Shown: positions 42,189 through 50,775, numbered from the stretch's first letter. The stretch is DNA of 64,000 nt from Sporomusa malonica (GCF_041428715.1 NZ_CP155572.1), one strand, 5' to 3'. Made by a program: numbers and translations. Notes: generated by a model from the sequence alone, not told the origin.

Positions 42189-43169
42189 ATGGTTAGGGTT
42201 GGATTAGTAGGTTGTGGCGCCTGGGGATTTAATTATATAAGAACTTTGTGTTCCATACCGGAAGCGAAAATTGAGTATATATGTGATATAAAAGAAGAAT
42301 CTCTTCAAAAGGCTAAAAAAACTCACTCCGGTATAAAATACACCACCGACTACCGTGAACTTTTACTTGATGATCAGTTAGACGGTATTATCATTGCTAC
42401 ATCGCCACATAGCCACTTTACCATAGCAGCAGATTTTTTATCGCGAAATAAGGCGGTGTTGGTGGAAAAACCGTGCACTGTTTCCTATCATGAAGCAGAT
42501 ACCTTAATTAGGCTGGCTGAAAAAAATAATACCATTTTAATGGCAGGTCATTTAATGGAATATCACCCAGCAGTATTAAAAATGCAAGAGTATATTAGTC
42601 AGGGTTTGCTAGGGCGGTTGCGTTATATTTTATTGGAGCGTACCAGCCTTGGAAAAAATCAAAATGATGTGGGTGTGCACTGGGATCTCACTGTGCATGA
42701 TCTTTCAATGGTCAGATGCCTGGTTAACAGAAATCCGAAATGGGTGTCTGCACATGGAGTAAGTTATCGGCAACAAAATATTTATGACCTAGTTATCGTT
42801 ACTATGGAATTTCCTGATGACCTACTTGTCCAATTTCATGCAAACTGGATTACCCCAATTAAAAAACGACAGGCGGTAATTTCAGGAGATCAAATGACAA
42901 TGGTCTTTGACGATGTCAAAGATACCGATAAATTGCAGCTAATATCTAATAGCGGCGAAATTACTATGCCCGGGTTTGAAAAGAGTTTGTCCCTAACCAA
43001 CCAGTGTATTCATTTTGTTGACTGTATAAAAACCAAGTCACCTCCCAAGACCGGGTCAGCAGATATTATCTGGGTAATAAAGGCGATGGAGCTAGCAGAA
43101 CAATCACTCTTACACAACGGAGCAAAACTCTGTTGGGGCTGGAATGGTGGTTTAGATGTTAAAGATTGA
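42189..43169 (+). CDS. Gfo/Idh/MocA-family sugar dehydrogenase
   Basis: A 326-residue NAD(P)-dependent oxidoreductase, likely acting on a nucleotide sugar. Rossmann motif VGLVGCGAWGFNYIR, IIATSPHSHF, the family-typical VEKPCTVSYHEAD and the catalytic-region AGHLMEYHPAVLKMQEYI and VHWDLTVHDLSM are present. ATG at 42189 is chosen because GAGGT lies 7 nt upstream. It opens the seven-gene operon and overlaps the next gene by 14 bp. Relatives include WlbA/WbpB and GnnA, which oxidise C3 of UDP-GlcNAc-type sugars before transamination; the DegT gene in the same operon fits that. Confidence 0.88.
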   Translation: MVRVGLVGCGAWGFNYIRTLCSIPEAKIEYICDIKEESLQKAKKTHSGIKYTTDYRELLLDDQLDGIIIATSPHSHFTIAADFLSRNKAVLVEKPCTVSYHEADTLIRLAEKNNTILMAGHLMEYHPAVLKMQEYISQGLLGRLRYILLERTSLGKNQNDVGVHWDLTVHDLSMVRCLVNRNPKWVSAHGVSYRQQNIYDLVIVTMEFPDDLLVQFHANWITPIKKRQAVISGDQMTMVFDDVKDTDKLQLISNSGEITMPGFEKSLSLTNQCIHFVDCIKTKSPPKTGSADIIWVIKAMELAEQSLLHNGAKLCWGWNGGLDVKD

Positions 43170-44136
43170 GATATATAACCAATCGCATCAAAAAGACTGG
43201 GATAATTTCATCGGAACCTCACGGAACGGTACATTTATGCAGCAGCGAACTTTTCTGAACTATCACCCTCCGGGCCGGTTTGTTGATTGTTCCTTGATGG
43301 TTTATAACTCCCACGGTAATTTAATTGCTGTAATACCGGCGGCTCAAAAAATGGAAGGTCAAAAGAAGGTTTTCTCTTCTTATCCTGGTGCTTCACACGG
43401 CGGAATCATCGTTGACCAAAAGTTTGGCACCTACGAAGCAATGGCCTTGGTACCCTTATTAACTGAATACTGTAAGTCTAATGACTTTAACGCTATCCAA
43501 ATAAAAATGGTCCCTCGAATTTATCATTTTTGGCCCAGTGACGAAATAGACTTTGCCTTACGGTATTACGGTTTTTCCATAAGCACTAACGAGTTAGCCA
43601 CGGCATTGCCGATAAAAGAGCTTGCCAATGCTTCAGATCACCTGATCGAGAGTACACAAAGGAATATTCGAAAAGCGCAAAGGCTCGGGGTTACTATAGA
43701 AGAAAGCAATGATTTGGCAACTTATTGGGGTATTCTTACAGATAATCTTAAACAAAAGCATCATGCTCAACCTACCCATACTTTAGCGGAAATCACTGAT
43801 TTAACCAATAGATACCCACAGTCAATAAAGTTATCTGCCTCTTTTCTGCAAGGAGAAATGGTTAGCGGAGTAGTCATCTTTCTACTCAACAGCCGTGTTA
43901 TCAACTGTTTCTACATTGCCAGTAACAATAAATACCAGACCCTACGCTCGCTCGAACTACTGTTTTACAAATTGATTAGCTGGGGTATGGAAAAGGGCTA
44001 TGATTATTTGGATTGGGGTATTTCCACTGAAAACAAGGGTCTAATGATAAATCAAGGTCTCTTCGAATTTAAAGAAAAATTCGGCGGACGGGGCATATTA
44101 CGGGAATCGTATTATCTTGATTTATCCGATGACTAA
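43156..44136 (+). CDS. FemAB/GNAT-type acyl- or aminoacyltransferase
   Basis: A 326-residue protein of the FemAB-like double-GNAT fold. WDNFIGTSRNGTFMQQRTFL at the N-terminus, NIRKAQRLGVTIEES, and the late segment YDYLDWGISTENKGLMINQG, LFEFKEKFGG are diagnostic (FKxxFGG ends this family). Such proteins transfer acyl or amino-acid groups to sugars or peptides. The start lies within the end of the dehydrogenase gene. In this operon it probably acylates the amino group made by the DegT enzyme (inference). A perfect hairpin follows at 44151. Confidence 0.8.
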   Translation: MLKIEIYNQSHQKDWDNFIGTSRNGTFMQQRTFLNYHPPGRFVDCSLMVYNSHGNLIAVIPAAQKMEGQKKVFSSYPGASHGGIIVDQKFGTYEAMALVPLLTEYCKSNDFNAIQIKMVPRIYHFWPSDEIDFALRYYGFSISTNELATALPIKELANASDHLIESTQRNIRKAQRLGVTIEESNDLATYWGILTDNLKQKHHAQPTHTLAEITDLTNRYPQSIKLSASFLQGEMVSGVVIFLLNSRVINCFYIASNNKYQTLRSLELLFYKLISWGMEKGYDYLDWGISTENKGLMINQGLFEFKEKFGGRGILRESYYLDLSDD

Positions 44137-44150
44137 GTTCGACTAAACTT

Positions 44151-44174
44151 CAGGTGGGGTTAAAACCCCACCTG
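44151..44174 (+). terminator. Perfect intra-operon hairpin
   Basis: CAGGTGGGGTT-AA-AACCCCACCTG, an 11-bp stem without T-run, between the acyltransferase and CgeB-like genes. It could attenuate or protect the mRNA rather than terminate. Confidence 0.55.
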
Positions 44175-44210
44175 CAAGCTAAGTCTCACTTTATAAATGG
44201 AGGTGATTTT

Positions 44211-45197
44211 GTGAAAATACTTTTTATTGACGTGGATCCCCAGTATTTACTGGGTTTACCTCCCGGTTTTGAAAAAATCGGGTGTGAAGTAAAGATATTA
44301 ACCGACATCGTAGAAGAAGAACTGGAACAATTGTTAGCGGAATATCATCCAGATCTTGTGCTAACTGCCGGATGGACTAAAATACACACAGATTCAAGAC
44401 TTAGAATATTAGGGGAGATGGTGGAGAAATATCACTTAACGCATGCTTACTGGGCGACAGAGGATCCCCGCTGGACGGAGGAATGGTCATTACCCTATAT
44501 AAAAGCAACAAAGCCGGAATATATTTTTACAATAGACCGGGAATCAGTATCTTTTTACCAACAGCTTGGCTTTAAAGCTTACTATTTGCCCTGGGCCTGT
44601 AATCCGGAGTTTCACCGGCCTGCCGAACCTATGGAAAAGTACAAATGCGATATCGCACTTGTAGCCACCGCCGGGATAACCTGGAGTTCCTATCGCCGTA
44701 ACAGCGCCCAGATATTATTAAAACCATTGGTAGAAAGAGGCTATGATGTAGCCATTTGGGGTAAACGATGGGAGAATCTAGACCCGGATATTGTTGGATT
44801 TAACGTGGATTCCCGGCACCTGCGGGGTAAATTATCATATTTGGAAACAAACCATGTTTACAATTCGGCTAAAATAATTCTCGGGTTTCAAAACGTGACC
44901 ACAGAGCTAACCTCACGAACCTATGAGGTTATGGGTGCCCGGGGATTTCTTCTGGCCCCGGCTACTTCCGCCGTTTTAGAAAAGTTTAAACCAGAAAAAC
45001 ATTTAGTCGTTGCCCGCTCGGAAGATGAAACCCTACGCCTGGTAGATTATTACCTGGACCAGGACGAAAAGAGAAAGAAAATTGCTTTAGCAGGTCAGCG
45101 TGAAGTATATTCTTCCCACAATACGTACAATGACAGGGCTGCGCAAATCCTTAAGCTTACTAACTTAAGGCGGGGAAAACGATGCAGAAAACGATAA
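44211..45197 (+). CDS. CgeB-like glycosyltransferase
   Basis: A 328-residue protein with the two-domain plan of CgeB-type glycosyltransferases: N-terminal half KILFIDVDPQYLLGLPPGFE, YHPDLVLTAGW and HAYWATEDPRWTEEW; C-terminal half LPWACNPEFHRP, SAKIILGFQNVTTELTSRTY, EVMGARGFLL. CgeB in Bacillus is a sigma-K-controlled protein of the spore crust. GTG at 44211 follows GGAGGTGATTTT. It overlaps the LpxC-like gene by 16 bp. It probably adds a sugar to a surface glycan or lipid. Confidence 0.85.
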   Translation: MKILFIDVDPQYLLGLPPGFEKIGCEVKILTDIVEEELEQLLAEYHPDLVLTAGWTKIHTDSRLRILGEMVEKYHLTHAYWATEDPRWTEEWSLPYIKATKPEYIFTIDRESVSFYQQLGFKAYYLPWACNPEFHRPAEPMEKYKCDIALVATAGITWSSYRRNSAQILLKPLVERGYDVAIWGKRWENLDPDIVGFNVDSRHLRGKLSYLETNHVYNSAKIILGFQNVTTELTSRTYEVMGARGFLLAPATSAVLEKFKPEKHLVVARSEDETLRLVDYYLDQDEKRKKIALAGQREVYSSHNTYNDRAAQILKLTNLRRGKRCRKR

Positions 45198-46060
45198 AAC
45201 AAACAGCTTGCTGTACCGGCATTAGTATTACCGGCCAAACCTATACTACAGTAACGTTTCAGCCGGCCCCGCCTGATACCGGAATCATTTTTATCAGAGA
45301 AGATTTGCCGGGAAAGCCGGAAGTTCCATGCCGGCCGGAATATGCACGGGTAGACGCCCGCTGGACTTCACTAGTTAACAATGATATACGTATTGAACAC
45401 ACTGAACACCTGCTGGCTGCCATTGCTGGACTGGGCCTGGATAATTTAAAGGTTAGCCTGAACTGCCCGTTTATTCCGGTGGTAAGCAGCTTCAGCAGCA
45501 AGGATTTTGTTCAAACTTTTTTAAAGGCAGAACCTATTTTACAGGATGTGCCCAAAAGATACTTTAGCGTACAAGAACCGGTTTGTATCGCAAACTCATT
45601 TTTTCATCAAGAAAAGCGTTATGACCGGTTCCTACTGGCATTACCTGCACCTGAGCTTACGCTCACATATCTGCTTGACTACCCTGCCAAAGAAATTCCT
45701 ACTCAGTTGGCTCAGTTTACATTCGATAGTTCTTTCGATTTTGCTTCCGAGCTGGCAACAGCAAGGTCATACATTACGGAAAGTGAATATGATACAGTTG
45801 TCAAATTGATTGGAAAGAGTATTGAGGACTGTCTGGTTATTGCGAAAGGTCCGATAAATTTGCAATGGGCTAACGAGCCGGCAAGGCATAAGGTGCTAGA
45901 CCTGCTGGGAGACATTTATACGCTGGGTCGCCCCATAAACGGTCACTTTATTGGCATCAGAACAGGACACAAAGACAATAATCAACTATGCCATCAATTA
46001 AAGACGCAAATTAAGGAGGATTTGTTCCATGATTCCCCACGCCAAACCCCTGTTAGGTAA
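45182..46060 (+). CDS. LpxC-like UDP-acyl-aminosugar deacetylase
   Basis: A 292-residue LpxC homologue. The metal-site motif is intact: IEHTEHLLAAIAGLGLDN (Glu and first Zn-His), RHKVLDLLGDIYTLG (second His and Asp ligands) and HFIGIRTGHKDNNQL (catalytic His). LpxC removes the acetyl group from UDP-3-O-acyl-GlcNAc in lipid A synthesis. Here it lies not with lpx genes but between a CgeB-like glycosyltransferase and a DegT aminotransferase, so it is likely a specialised paralogue acting on the operon's own sugar. The N-terminus (TACCTGISITGQTYTTVTF) is near family standard. Its end overlaps the next gene by 32 bp. Confidence 0.88.
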   Translation: MQKTIKQTACCTGISITGQTYTTVTFQPAPPDTGIIFIREDLPGKPEVPCRPEYARVDARWTSLVNNDIRIEHTEHLLAAIAGLGLDNLKVSLNCPFIPVVSSFSSKDFVQTFLKAEPILQDVPKRYFSVQEPVCIANSFFHQEKRYDRFLLALPAPELTLTYLLDYPAKEIPTQLAQFTFDSSFDFASELATARSYITESEYDTVVKLIGKSIEDCLVIAKGPINLQWANEPARHKVLDLLGDIYTLGRPINGHFIGIRTGHKDNNQLCHQLKTQIKEDLFHDSPRQTPVR

Positions 46061-47111
46061 AGAAGAGGAAGACCGCGTAATAGAAGTTTTGCGCAGCGGC
46101 ATGTTGGCTGCAGGCAGCTATGTTCAGGAGTTTGAAGATGAGTTTAAATGGCATCACGATTCCCAGTATGCCATCGCTACCTCCTCTGGTACGACCGCAC
46201 TACACGTAATCCTGCAGGCCCTGGGTATCGGTGCCGGAGATAAGGTCATAACTACTCCCTACTCGTTTATAGCTACGGCTAATGCAATTCTATACACCGG
46301 GGCTACCCCGATTTTTGCTGATATCGACCCGGTAACGTATAATCTTTCGCCCTCCGCATTAAATACTGCTGTGAAAGACCACCCAGAAGCCAAAGCTGTG
46401 CTCATAGTTCATCTTTTTGGGTTACCGGCAGATATGGATGCAATTCAAGAAATTGCGAAAAAAAACAATCTCATCATCCTGGAAGATTGTGCCCAGGCAC
46501 ACGGAGCTACTTACCGGGATCAAAAGGTCGGTACCTTCGGCACTGCTTCGGCCTTTAGTTTTTACCCCACCAAAAATATAACCGCCGGAGAAGGCGGCAT
46601 GGTATTAACCGATGATCCAATGATCGAAGAAAAAGTAAGAATACTGGTCAACCAGGGGCAGCGCCAGCGCTACTACCATGAAATGGTGGGATATAACTAT
46701 CGGATGACTAACATTCATGCAGCTATTGGTTTAGAGCAGCTAAAAAAATTAGATCTATTTAACCAGAAAAGAATAGAGAACGCAAAATTCTACAATGACC
46801 ACATTGTAAATCCTTGTATCCAAAAACCGGTGTCACCCCCAGGTCGAAGCCATGTTTATCATCAATATACCTTAAAAGTAAAAAACAGAGACGCTTTCAC
46901 GGCCTACCTGGATGCCAACGGTATCGGCTATGGCATTCACTACCCGTTAATAATACCGGCTCAGCCCGCATATGAAAATATGGCGACCTGCTCCAGTACC
47001 TGGCCGATAGCAGAAGATTTGTCTGCTAGCTGTGTTTCAATACCGGTTCACCCGGCCCTTTCCCGGAACGACTTAACAACCATTGTAGAAGTAATTAATA
47101 ATTACCGCTGA
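46029..47111 (+). CDS. DegT/DnrJ/EryC1/StrS sugar aminotransferase
   Basis: A 360-residue PLP enzyme that converts a keto-sugar nucleotide to an amino sugar. TSSGTTALHVILQALGIGAG, DKVITTPYSFIATANAILYT, ILEDCAQAHGATYRDQKVGT and the PLP-lysine region FSFYPTKNITAGEGGM are complete. AAGGAGG lies 9 nt before ATG, inside the end of lpxC-like. With the first gene of the operon it forms the oxidise-then-transaminate pair known for UDP-GlcNAc3N (GnnA/GnnB) and related 3-amino sugars. Confidence 0.93.
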   Translation: MIPHAKPLLGKEEEDRVIEVLRSGMLAAGSYVQEFEDEFKWHHDSQYAIATSSGTTALHVILQALGIGAGDKVITTPYSFIATANAILYTGATPIFADIDPVTYNLSPSALNTAVKDHPEAKAVLIVHLFGLPADMDAIQEIAKKNNLIILEDCAQAHGATYRDQKVGTFGTASAFSFYPTKNITAGEGGMVLTDDPMIEEKVRILVNQGQRQRYYHEMVGYNYRMTNIHAAIGLEQLKKLDLFNQKRIENAKFYNDHIVNPCIQKPVSPPGRSHVYHQYTLKVKNRDAFTAYLDANGIGYGIHYPLIIPAQPAYENMATCSSTWPIAEDLSASCVSIPVHPALSRNDLTTIVEVINNYR

Positions 47112-47123
47112 GGGGGATTGTAC

Positions 47124-47810
47124 GTGATTATTAGCGGCCATCAACCGAATTACCTGCCATGGTTGGGATACTTTCACAAAATGATGTCCTGTGATTTGTT
47201 TATCATTATGGATGACGTCCTTCTCTCGAGAAGGGAAGTTACTAAAAAAAATAAAATTAAGGGTCCGGAGGGAGAGCGATTACTAAGCGTACAGATAAGT
47301 AGAAAAAAGAATTTGATTAAGGATGCGCCCCTTCAAAATGATTTCCCGTGGCATGTAAACCACTGGGGTTCATTACAAACTTGCTATGCACGCTCTCCCT
47401 TTTGGCAGCAATACAAAAACTTATTTTCCCCCATTTATGAAAATCCGGGGGAACTTCTGGCCGACCTGAACCTGCGGTTGATCCATGTTATTCGCGACAT
47501 TTTAGAAATAAAGACGCCAATGATACGCGCTTCCGAAATTTCAGGAATTGAAGGAAACAAAGGGGAACGTATCATTAGCCTATGCAAACAATGCAAAGCC
47601 GATATCTACCTCTCCGGAAACGGAGCCCGAGCCTATAATGACGAGGCGGCATTTGCAAGAAACAACATTCGGCTGGTTTACCAGGAGTTTGAACATCCTG
47701 TTTACTCACAGGTGTGGGGAGACTTCATGCCTAATTTGTCGGCAGTGGATTTGATTTTTAATTGTGGTCCCAATAGCAAGGACTATCTTACCAAGCAGGT
47801 GATCATGTGA
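47124..47810 (+). CDS. WbqC-family protein
   Basis: A 228-residue WbqC-like protein: ISGHQPNYLPWLGYFHKMMS, FIIMDDVLLSRREVTKKNKI, VNHWGSLQTCYARSPFW and YLSGNGARAYND are typical. The family occurs in O-antigen and other surface-glycan loci; its biochemical role is not settled (often proposed as an acyl/formyl or glycine transfer step). GTG at 47124 has GAGGGGG 7 nt upstream, better than TTG at 47118. Its end overlaps the ATP-grasp gene by 4 bp. Confidence 0.85.
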   Translation: MIISGHQPNYLPWLGYFHKMMSCDLFIIMDDVLLSRREVTKKNKIKGPEGERLLSVQISRKKNLIKDAPLQNDFPWHVNHWGSLQTCYARSPFWQQYKNLFSPIYENPGELLADLNLRLIHVIRDILEIKTPMIRASEISGIEGNKGERIISLCKQCKADIYLSGNGARAYNDEAAFARNNIRLVYQEFEHPVYSQVWGDFMPNLSAVDLIFNCGPNSKDYLTKQVIM

Positions 47811-48832
47811 AAAAAGTAAATGTATTGATATCGGGTTCTGGGTCTCTCTACGGAGTAGCCATCATTCAATCTTTACTGAAATCAGATCTACTCCTAAAAC
47901 TGGTGGCCTGTGATGTGAGCGCCCGTACATTAGGCCTATACCTCGCGCACCAGGCCTATATCGTGCCACCCGCTCATCAGGAGGAACTCTATTTAGCTAG
48001 CTTGTTAAATATTATTGCAAAGGAAAGTATACACGCCATTTTTGTTGCTTCCTCCCATGAGCTTGCTTTTTATAGCCGTAATAAGCTTGATATTGAAAAA
48101 AAGACCGGAGCTAAAGTGTTTACTAATTTCCCTGAGACACTAAATTTATGTAATGATAAATGGCTTACGGTAAACTTTTTAAAAGAAAATAACTTTTACT
48201 TTCCTCTTACCATTCGCTATCCGGAAGACCAGGAGCAAGTCGATGAATTTGTTAAAGACGTGCAATTTCCCATCGTAATTAAACCAAGAAGTGGTGCGGG
48301 ATCACAGGGCTTGTACATTGTTAACCAATATGAAGATCTTCACCCGCTGCTCGAAAACAAAAAAGACATCATTCTTCAGCAATATTTACCAGATAACTGC
48401 GGTGAATTTACGACTGGTATTTGTACCGGGGCAAACGGCAAAATTCTGTCAGGGATAACTTTAAAGAGATACTTGAAAGAAGGCATGACTATGTCGGCGG
48501 ACTCAGGTGATTTCACAGAGATCACAGATTATTGTAAGAGAGTGGCCCAGGTTCTAAAACCTTACGGCCCGAGCAACTTTCAATTGCGCCTCTTAAACGG
48601 TAAACCTTACATTTTCGAAATAAACCCTCGCTTCAGCAGTTCCACGGGAATGCGCTCTTTACTAGGCGTTAATGAGGCTGAGATTCTAATAAGAGCGGAA
48701 ATACTAGGCGAAACAATTAGTCAAAATAATTTTTTAAAATGCAGCGTAATCAGACAGTATACAGATTACCTCGTTCCAACCGAGAAAATTGTTATGCTGC
48801 AGGAGAAATTTAATATGGAGCACGAAAAATAA
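47807..48832 (+). CDS. ATP-grasp ligase
   Basis: A 341-residue ATP-grasp enzyme of the CarB/PylC-like group: N-terminal VLISGSGSLYGVAIIQSLL, LNLCNDKWLTVNFLKEN, nucleotide-binding FPIVIKPRSGAGSQGLYIV, IILQQYLPDNCGEFTTG and metal-binding IFEINPRFSSSTGMRSLLG. Such enzymes form amide bonds between a carboxylate and an amine. As last gene of the glycan operon it may attach an amino acid or small acid to the amino sugar (inference). Confidence 0.85.
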   Translation: MKKVNVLISGSGSLYGVAIIQSLLKSDLLLKLVACDVSARTLGLYLAHQAYIVPPAHQEELYLASLLNIIAKESIHAIFVASSHELAFYSRNKLDIEKKTGAKVFTNFPETLNLCNDKWLTVNFLKENNFYFPLTIRYPEDQEQVDEFVKDVQFPIVIKPRSGAGSQGLYIVNQYEDLHPLLENKKDIILQQYLPDNCGEFTTGICTGANGKILSGITLKRYLKEGMTMSADSGDFTEITDYCKRVAQVLKPYGPSNFQLRLLNGKPYIFEINPRFSSSTGMRSLLGVNEAEILIRAEILGETISQNNFLKCSVIRQYTDYLVPTEKIVMLQEKFNMEHEK

Positions 48833-48947
48833 CGAAGATGTCCCTTCGATTCCCCCATTCTTCGGCAAGAGGGAATAAATCCCTACAATTACTACTCGTA
48901 TAAAATCGGTTTTCCATTTGCACTCTAACCAAAAGGAGTGATTATAT

Positions 48948-49082
48948 TTGAGTAATACAGATAATGAGATGAAACTGGCAGTATGTACTCTCTGTGATCA
49001 GCTAAAGCCATGCTATGTTACAGGTGACAAAGAATATGCAGTTTGTCTGGAATGTTTAAGTAAAGATAGTAAAGAAACGTAA
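48948..49082 (+). CDS. 44-aa zinc-ribbon peptide related to the AbrB tail
   Basis: AAAAGGAGTGAT precedes TTG at 48948. The product has C13-x2-C16 and C33-x2-C36 plus C22 (VCTLCDQLKPCYVTGDKEYA, VCLECL), the same spacing idea as the tail of the AbrB-like protein at 37887 (ACVFCGSADEV...VCKECL). Its 17-bp terminator follows the stop at once. Confidence 0.65.
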   Translation: MSNTDNEMKLAVCTLCDQLKPCYVTGDKEYAVCLECLSKDSKET

Positions 49083-49125
49083 TACAATAGCCGCCAGCGG
49101 CTTGAACACTGGCGGCTATTGTATT
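49081..49125. terminator. 17-bp bidirectional terminator
   Basis: AATACAATAGCCGCCAG and its complement, 11-nt loop; the first bases are the stop codon of the zinc-ribbon gene. Confidence 0.92.
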
Positions 49126-49134
49126 TATAACAAA

Positions 49135-49156
49135 AGAAAAAGAGCCTTTTGGCTCT
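49135..49156 (-). terminator. Terminator of Spo0E-like gene A
   Basis: AGAGCC-AAAA-GGCTCT followed by TTTTTC on the minus strand, touching the stop codon. Confidence 0.8.
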
Positions 49157-49314
49157 CACTGAGTTGTTAAGTCATTATATTCTTGCATTTTATTCCTGAA
49201 CGCTTGAATTGCCCGAACAGCATCAGGAGATTTAGCACCTTTTTTCTGAACGACATCATGTAATATTTCTTGCAATTGTTCTACTTCTTTCCACAGCTCT
49301 TTTGGATCATACAT
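49156..49314 (-). CDS. Spo0E-like helical peptide, paralogue A (52 aa)
   Basis: ATG at 49314, product MYDPKELWKEVEQLQEILHD, VVQKKGAKSPDAVRAIQAFR, NKMQEYNDLTTQ. Two helices joined by a short loop, the size and S-P-x-V...Q...EY pattern of Spo0E-type phosphatases, but the diagnostic SQELD is replaced by IQAFR. A second copy at 52390-52548 has the same length and about 65 percent identity. The ribosome site is weak (GGTG). Assignment to Spo0E is tentative. Confidence 0.55.
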   Translation of the reverse strand: MYDPKELWKEVEQLQEILHDVVQKKGAKSPDAVRAIQAFRNKMQEYNDLTTQ

Positions 49315-49341
49315 AGCTTACACCAGCTTTCTAAAGTGCTA

Positions 49342-49370
49342 TGTATATTATAGCACAGAACGTTTGTTTG
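49342..49370 (-). promoter_or_regulatory. Promoter with LexA-like box, Spo0E-like A
   Basis: TATAAT on the minus strand and, just upstream, GAAC-GTTT-GTTTG (49358-49370), close to the Gram-positive LexA box (GAACNNNNGTTC). TGCTAT...ATAGCA also forms a palindrome over the -10. The same arrangement is kept in front of paralogue B. Confidence 0.4.
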
Positions 49371-49453
49371 TACAGCATGAAACTCAAGTACAGCTCGGAA
49401 TCTTGCCGGTTCCACGGCACAGGTCATCAGCCGCACTGGCAATTTTCAGGAAT

Positions 49454-49476
49454 GAAAAAAGAGCCCGTAGGCTCTT
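49454..49476 (-). terminator. Terminator of the membrane-protein gene A
   Basis: AAGAGCC-TACG-GGCTCTT followed by TTTTC on the minus strand, 5 nt after the stop codon. Confidence 0.8.
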
Positions 49477-49480
49477 AAGA

Positions 49481-50089
49481 CTATTTACTATAAACTCTCG
49501 CTTGAGTAATTATTCCGTCATATATTTGTGCCATTTTTTGTGACAATCCGGCAGATAAAAAAGTAGTGGCTATAGTTGCTTTCTTAAAATTAGCGATATC
49601 ATCCAAATTTTCCGGTGACTCTTCTGCAATCTTTTTCCACCCCACAACCGCAGTGTAAATTGAATAATAGGCTTCCATGCTCGTGCTTCTAAAAAAAGTA
49701 CGCATAAAGCAATCATTATCACTACAATCAATTGTTTTATCAAATTTACCTACTGCCTGCTCAGACAAAATCATAATTCTAAATTGCTCTACTATTTCTA
49801 TTGCCTTATCGCAATATAGTGATACTAATTCTGCGGATGAGAACTGACTAGCATTATCAATGGATTGCTGATTTACTTGGTCTGGCCACGTTAATTTCAT
49901 GTCTTTTATAGAAATACTGTTAGCCGTTTTAATCTTATTAATCAAGTCTTTTATCTGTTCCCACAATAACCACCTTATACCAAAAATTATGATTAAAGCT
50001 ACTGTAGGCCAAACTGCAGATTGCAATATTACTTCCCAAAGGTGTAGCGTTGTCTTATACGTTTCTAACTGATATCCCCATTCTGTCAT
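49481..50089 (-). CDS. Membrane-anchored protein of unknown function, intact copy
   Basis: A 202-residue protein with one N-terminal membrane helix (ILQSAVWPTVALIIIFGIRW) followed by a charged helical cytoplasmic region (EQIKDLINKIKTANSISIKD onwards). ATG at 50089 has GGAGGG 4 nt upstream. The first 157 codons are duplicated almost without change at 53567-54048, where the gene is truncated. I do not recognise the family; single-helix proteins with a soluble domain in mobile regions are often phage-defence or accessory proteins, but nothing here proves it. Confidence 0.7.
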   Translation of the reverse strand: MTEWGYQLETYKTTLHLWEVILQSAVWPTVALIIIFGIRWLLWEQIKDLINKIKTANSISIKDMKLTWPDQVNQQSIDNASQFSSAELVSLYCDKAIEIVEQFRIMILSEQAVGKFDKTIDCSDNDCFMRTFFRSTSMEAYYSIYTAVVGWKKIAEESPENLDDIANFKKATIATTFLSAGLSQKMAQIYDGIITQARVYSK

Positions 50090-50214
50090 AATACCCTCCA
50101 TTAATGCCCAGTTTCATTTTACCGTTCGCCGGAATACATTAATTTCCTGCAAAGGGAATTGCATACAGCAGATTGAAACACTGGCGGCTTCGTCAAACCT
50201 GGCCTATTTATTCA
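49608..50214. repeat. Segmental duplication, copy A
   Basis: Nearly identical to 53567-54162. Over the gene part I see one substitution (the ribosome site); upstream of the gene (50121 onwards) substitutions and indels accumulate. The match ends at CAAACCTGGCC. Confidence 0.92.
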
Positions 50215-50662
50215 TCAATATAACTCTACGCAAAGATGGAATCATCTCTCCGAATTCTCTGAAGACCACCCATTTTTTCGTTTTGCTAAATTAAATGGCA
50301 AGCCCGGCTTATATGTTTGGAGTGACCGTAATGATCAACAACTCTATATAAGAGCAGTCAATAATAACTTCTGGGGTAGTAAACATGTGTACTCTGGTGT
50401 GCTTCAAACTGATGGGAAATTCTATAACATTGAGGAAAAACAGCTAGAGAACGGCGATTACGTTAAATTGGATCGTGAGAGGAACACCATCCGTTTTCGT
50501 TTTACTGGACGCGGTATGGATGGAATTGACTTTAACGTTAGAGGAGGAGACACCGTCGACTTTGACTTATATAAAGATGGCAAGGAGATGCCAACTAAAG
50601 AAATCTGTATAGGTAAAAAAAGCTGGCATCCCTGGCACAACAACTTCTATTTTGAAAGATAG
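50177..50662 (+). pseudogene. 5'-truncated gene for a lectin-like repeat protein
   Basis: An open frame of 161 codons without start codon until a GTG at 50387 that has no ribosome site. It reads NTGGFVKPGLFIHQYNSTQR, later NGKPGLYVWSDRNDQQLYIR and GKFYNIEEKQLENGDYVKLD, ending KKSWHPWHNNFYFER. KPGL[FY]V occurs twice, suggesting repeat units. A second copy of the 5' part lies at 54102-54200. A one-base difference between the copies (GATTGAAAC against GATTAAAC) creates the in-frame stop here. Confidence 0.6.
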
Positions 50663-50755
50663 TTTTAATACGGGCGTTTAATAACTCGCGGTAATGCCCT
50701 GCTTTTAGCTGTAGTGTACATTATTTTGTGTGCACATCTTTTCTGCGACAATAAT

Positions 50756-50775
50756 CAACCGTCCCCTGTCGCATT
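50756..50775 (-). repeat. REP-like remnant
   Basis: The minus strand reads GACAGGGGACGGTTGATTAT, close to the ACAAGGGGACGGTTCT ends of the transposase element at 52.6-53.6 kb. Confidence 0.45.

Noticed and set aside
49156..49314. Confident naming as Spo0E
   Set aside because: Size and helix pattern fit, but the catalytic SQELD motif is not present, so only Spo0E-like is stated.
50387..50662. 91-codon frame as an intact gene
   Set aside because: Coding sequence continues upstream without a start codon and GTG at 50387 has no ribosome site, so a truncated gene is more likely.
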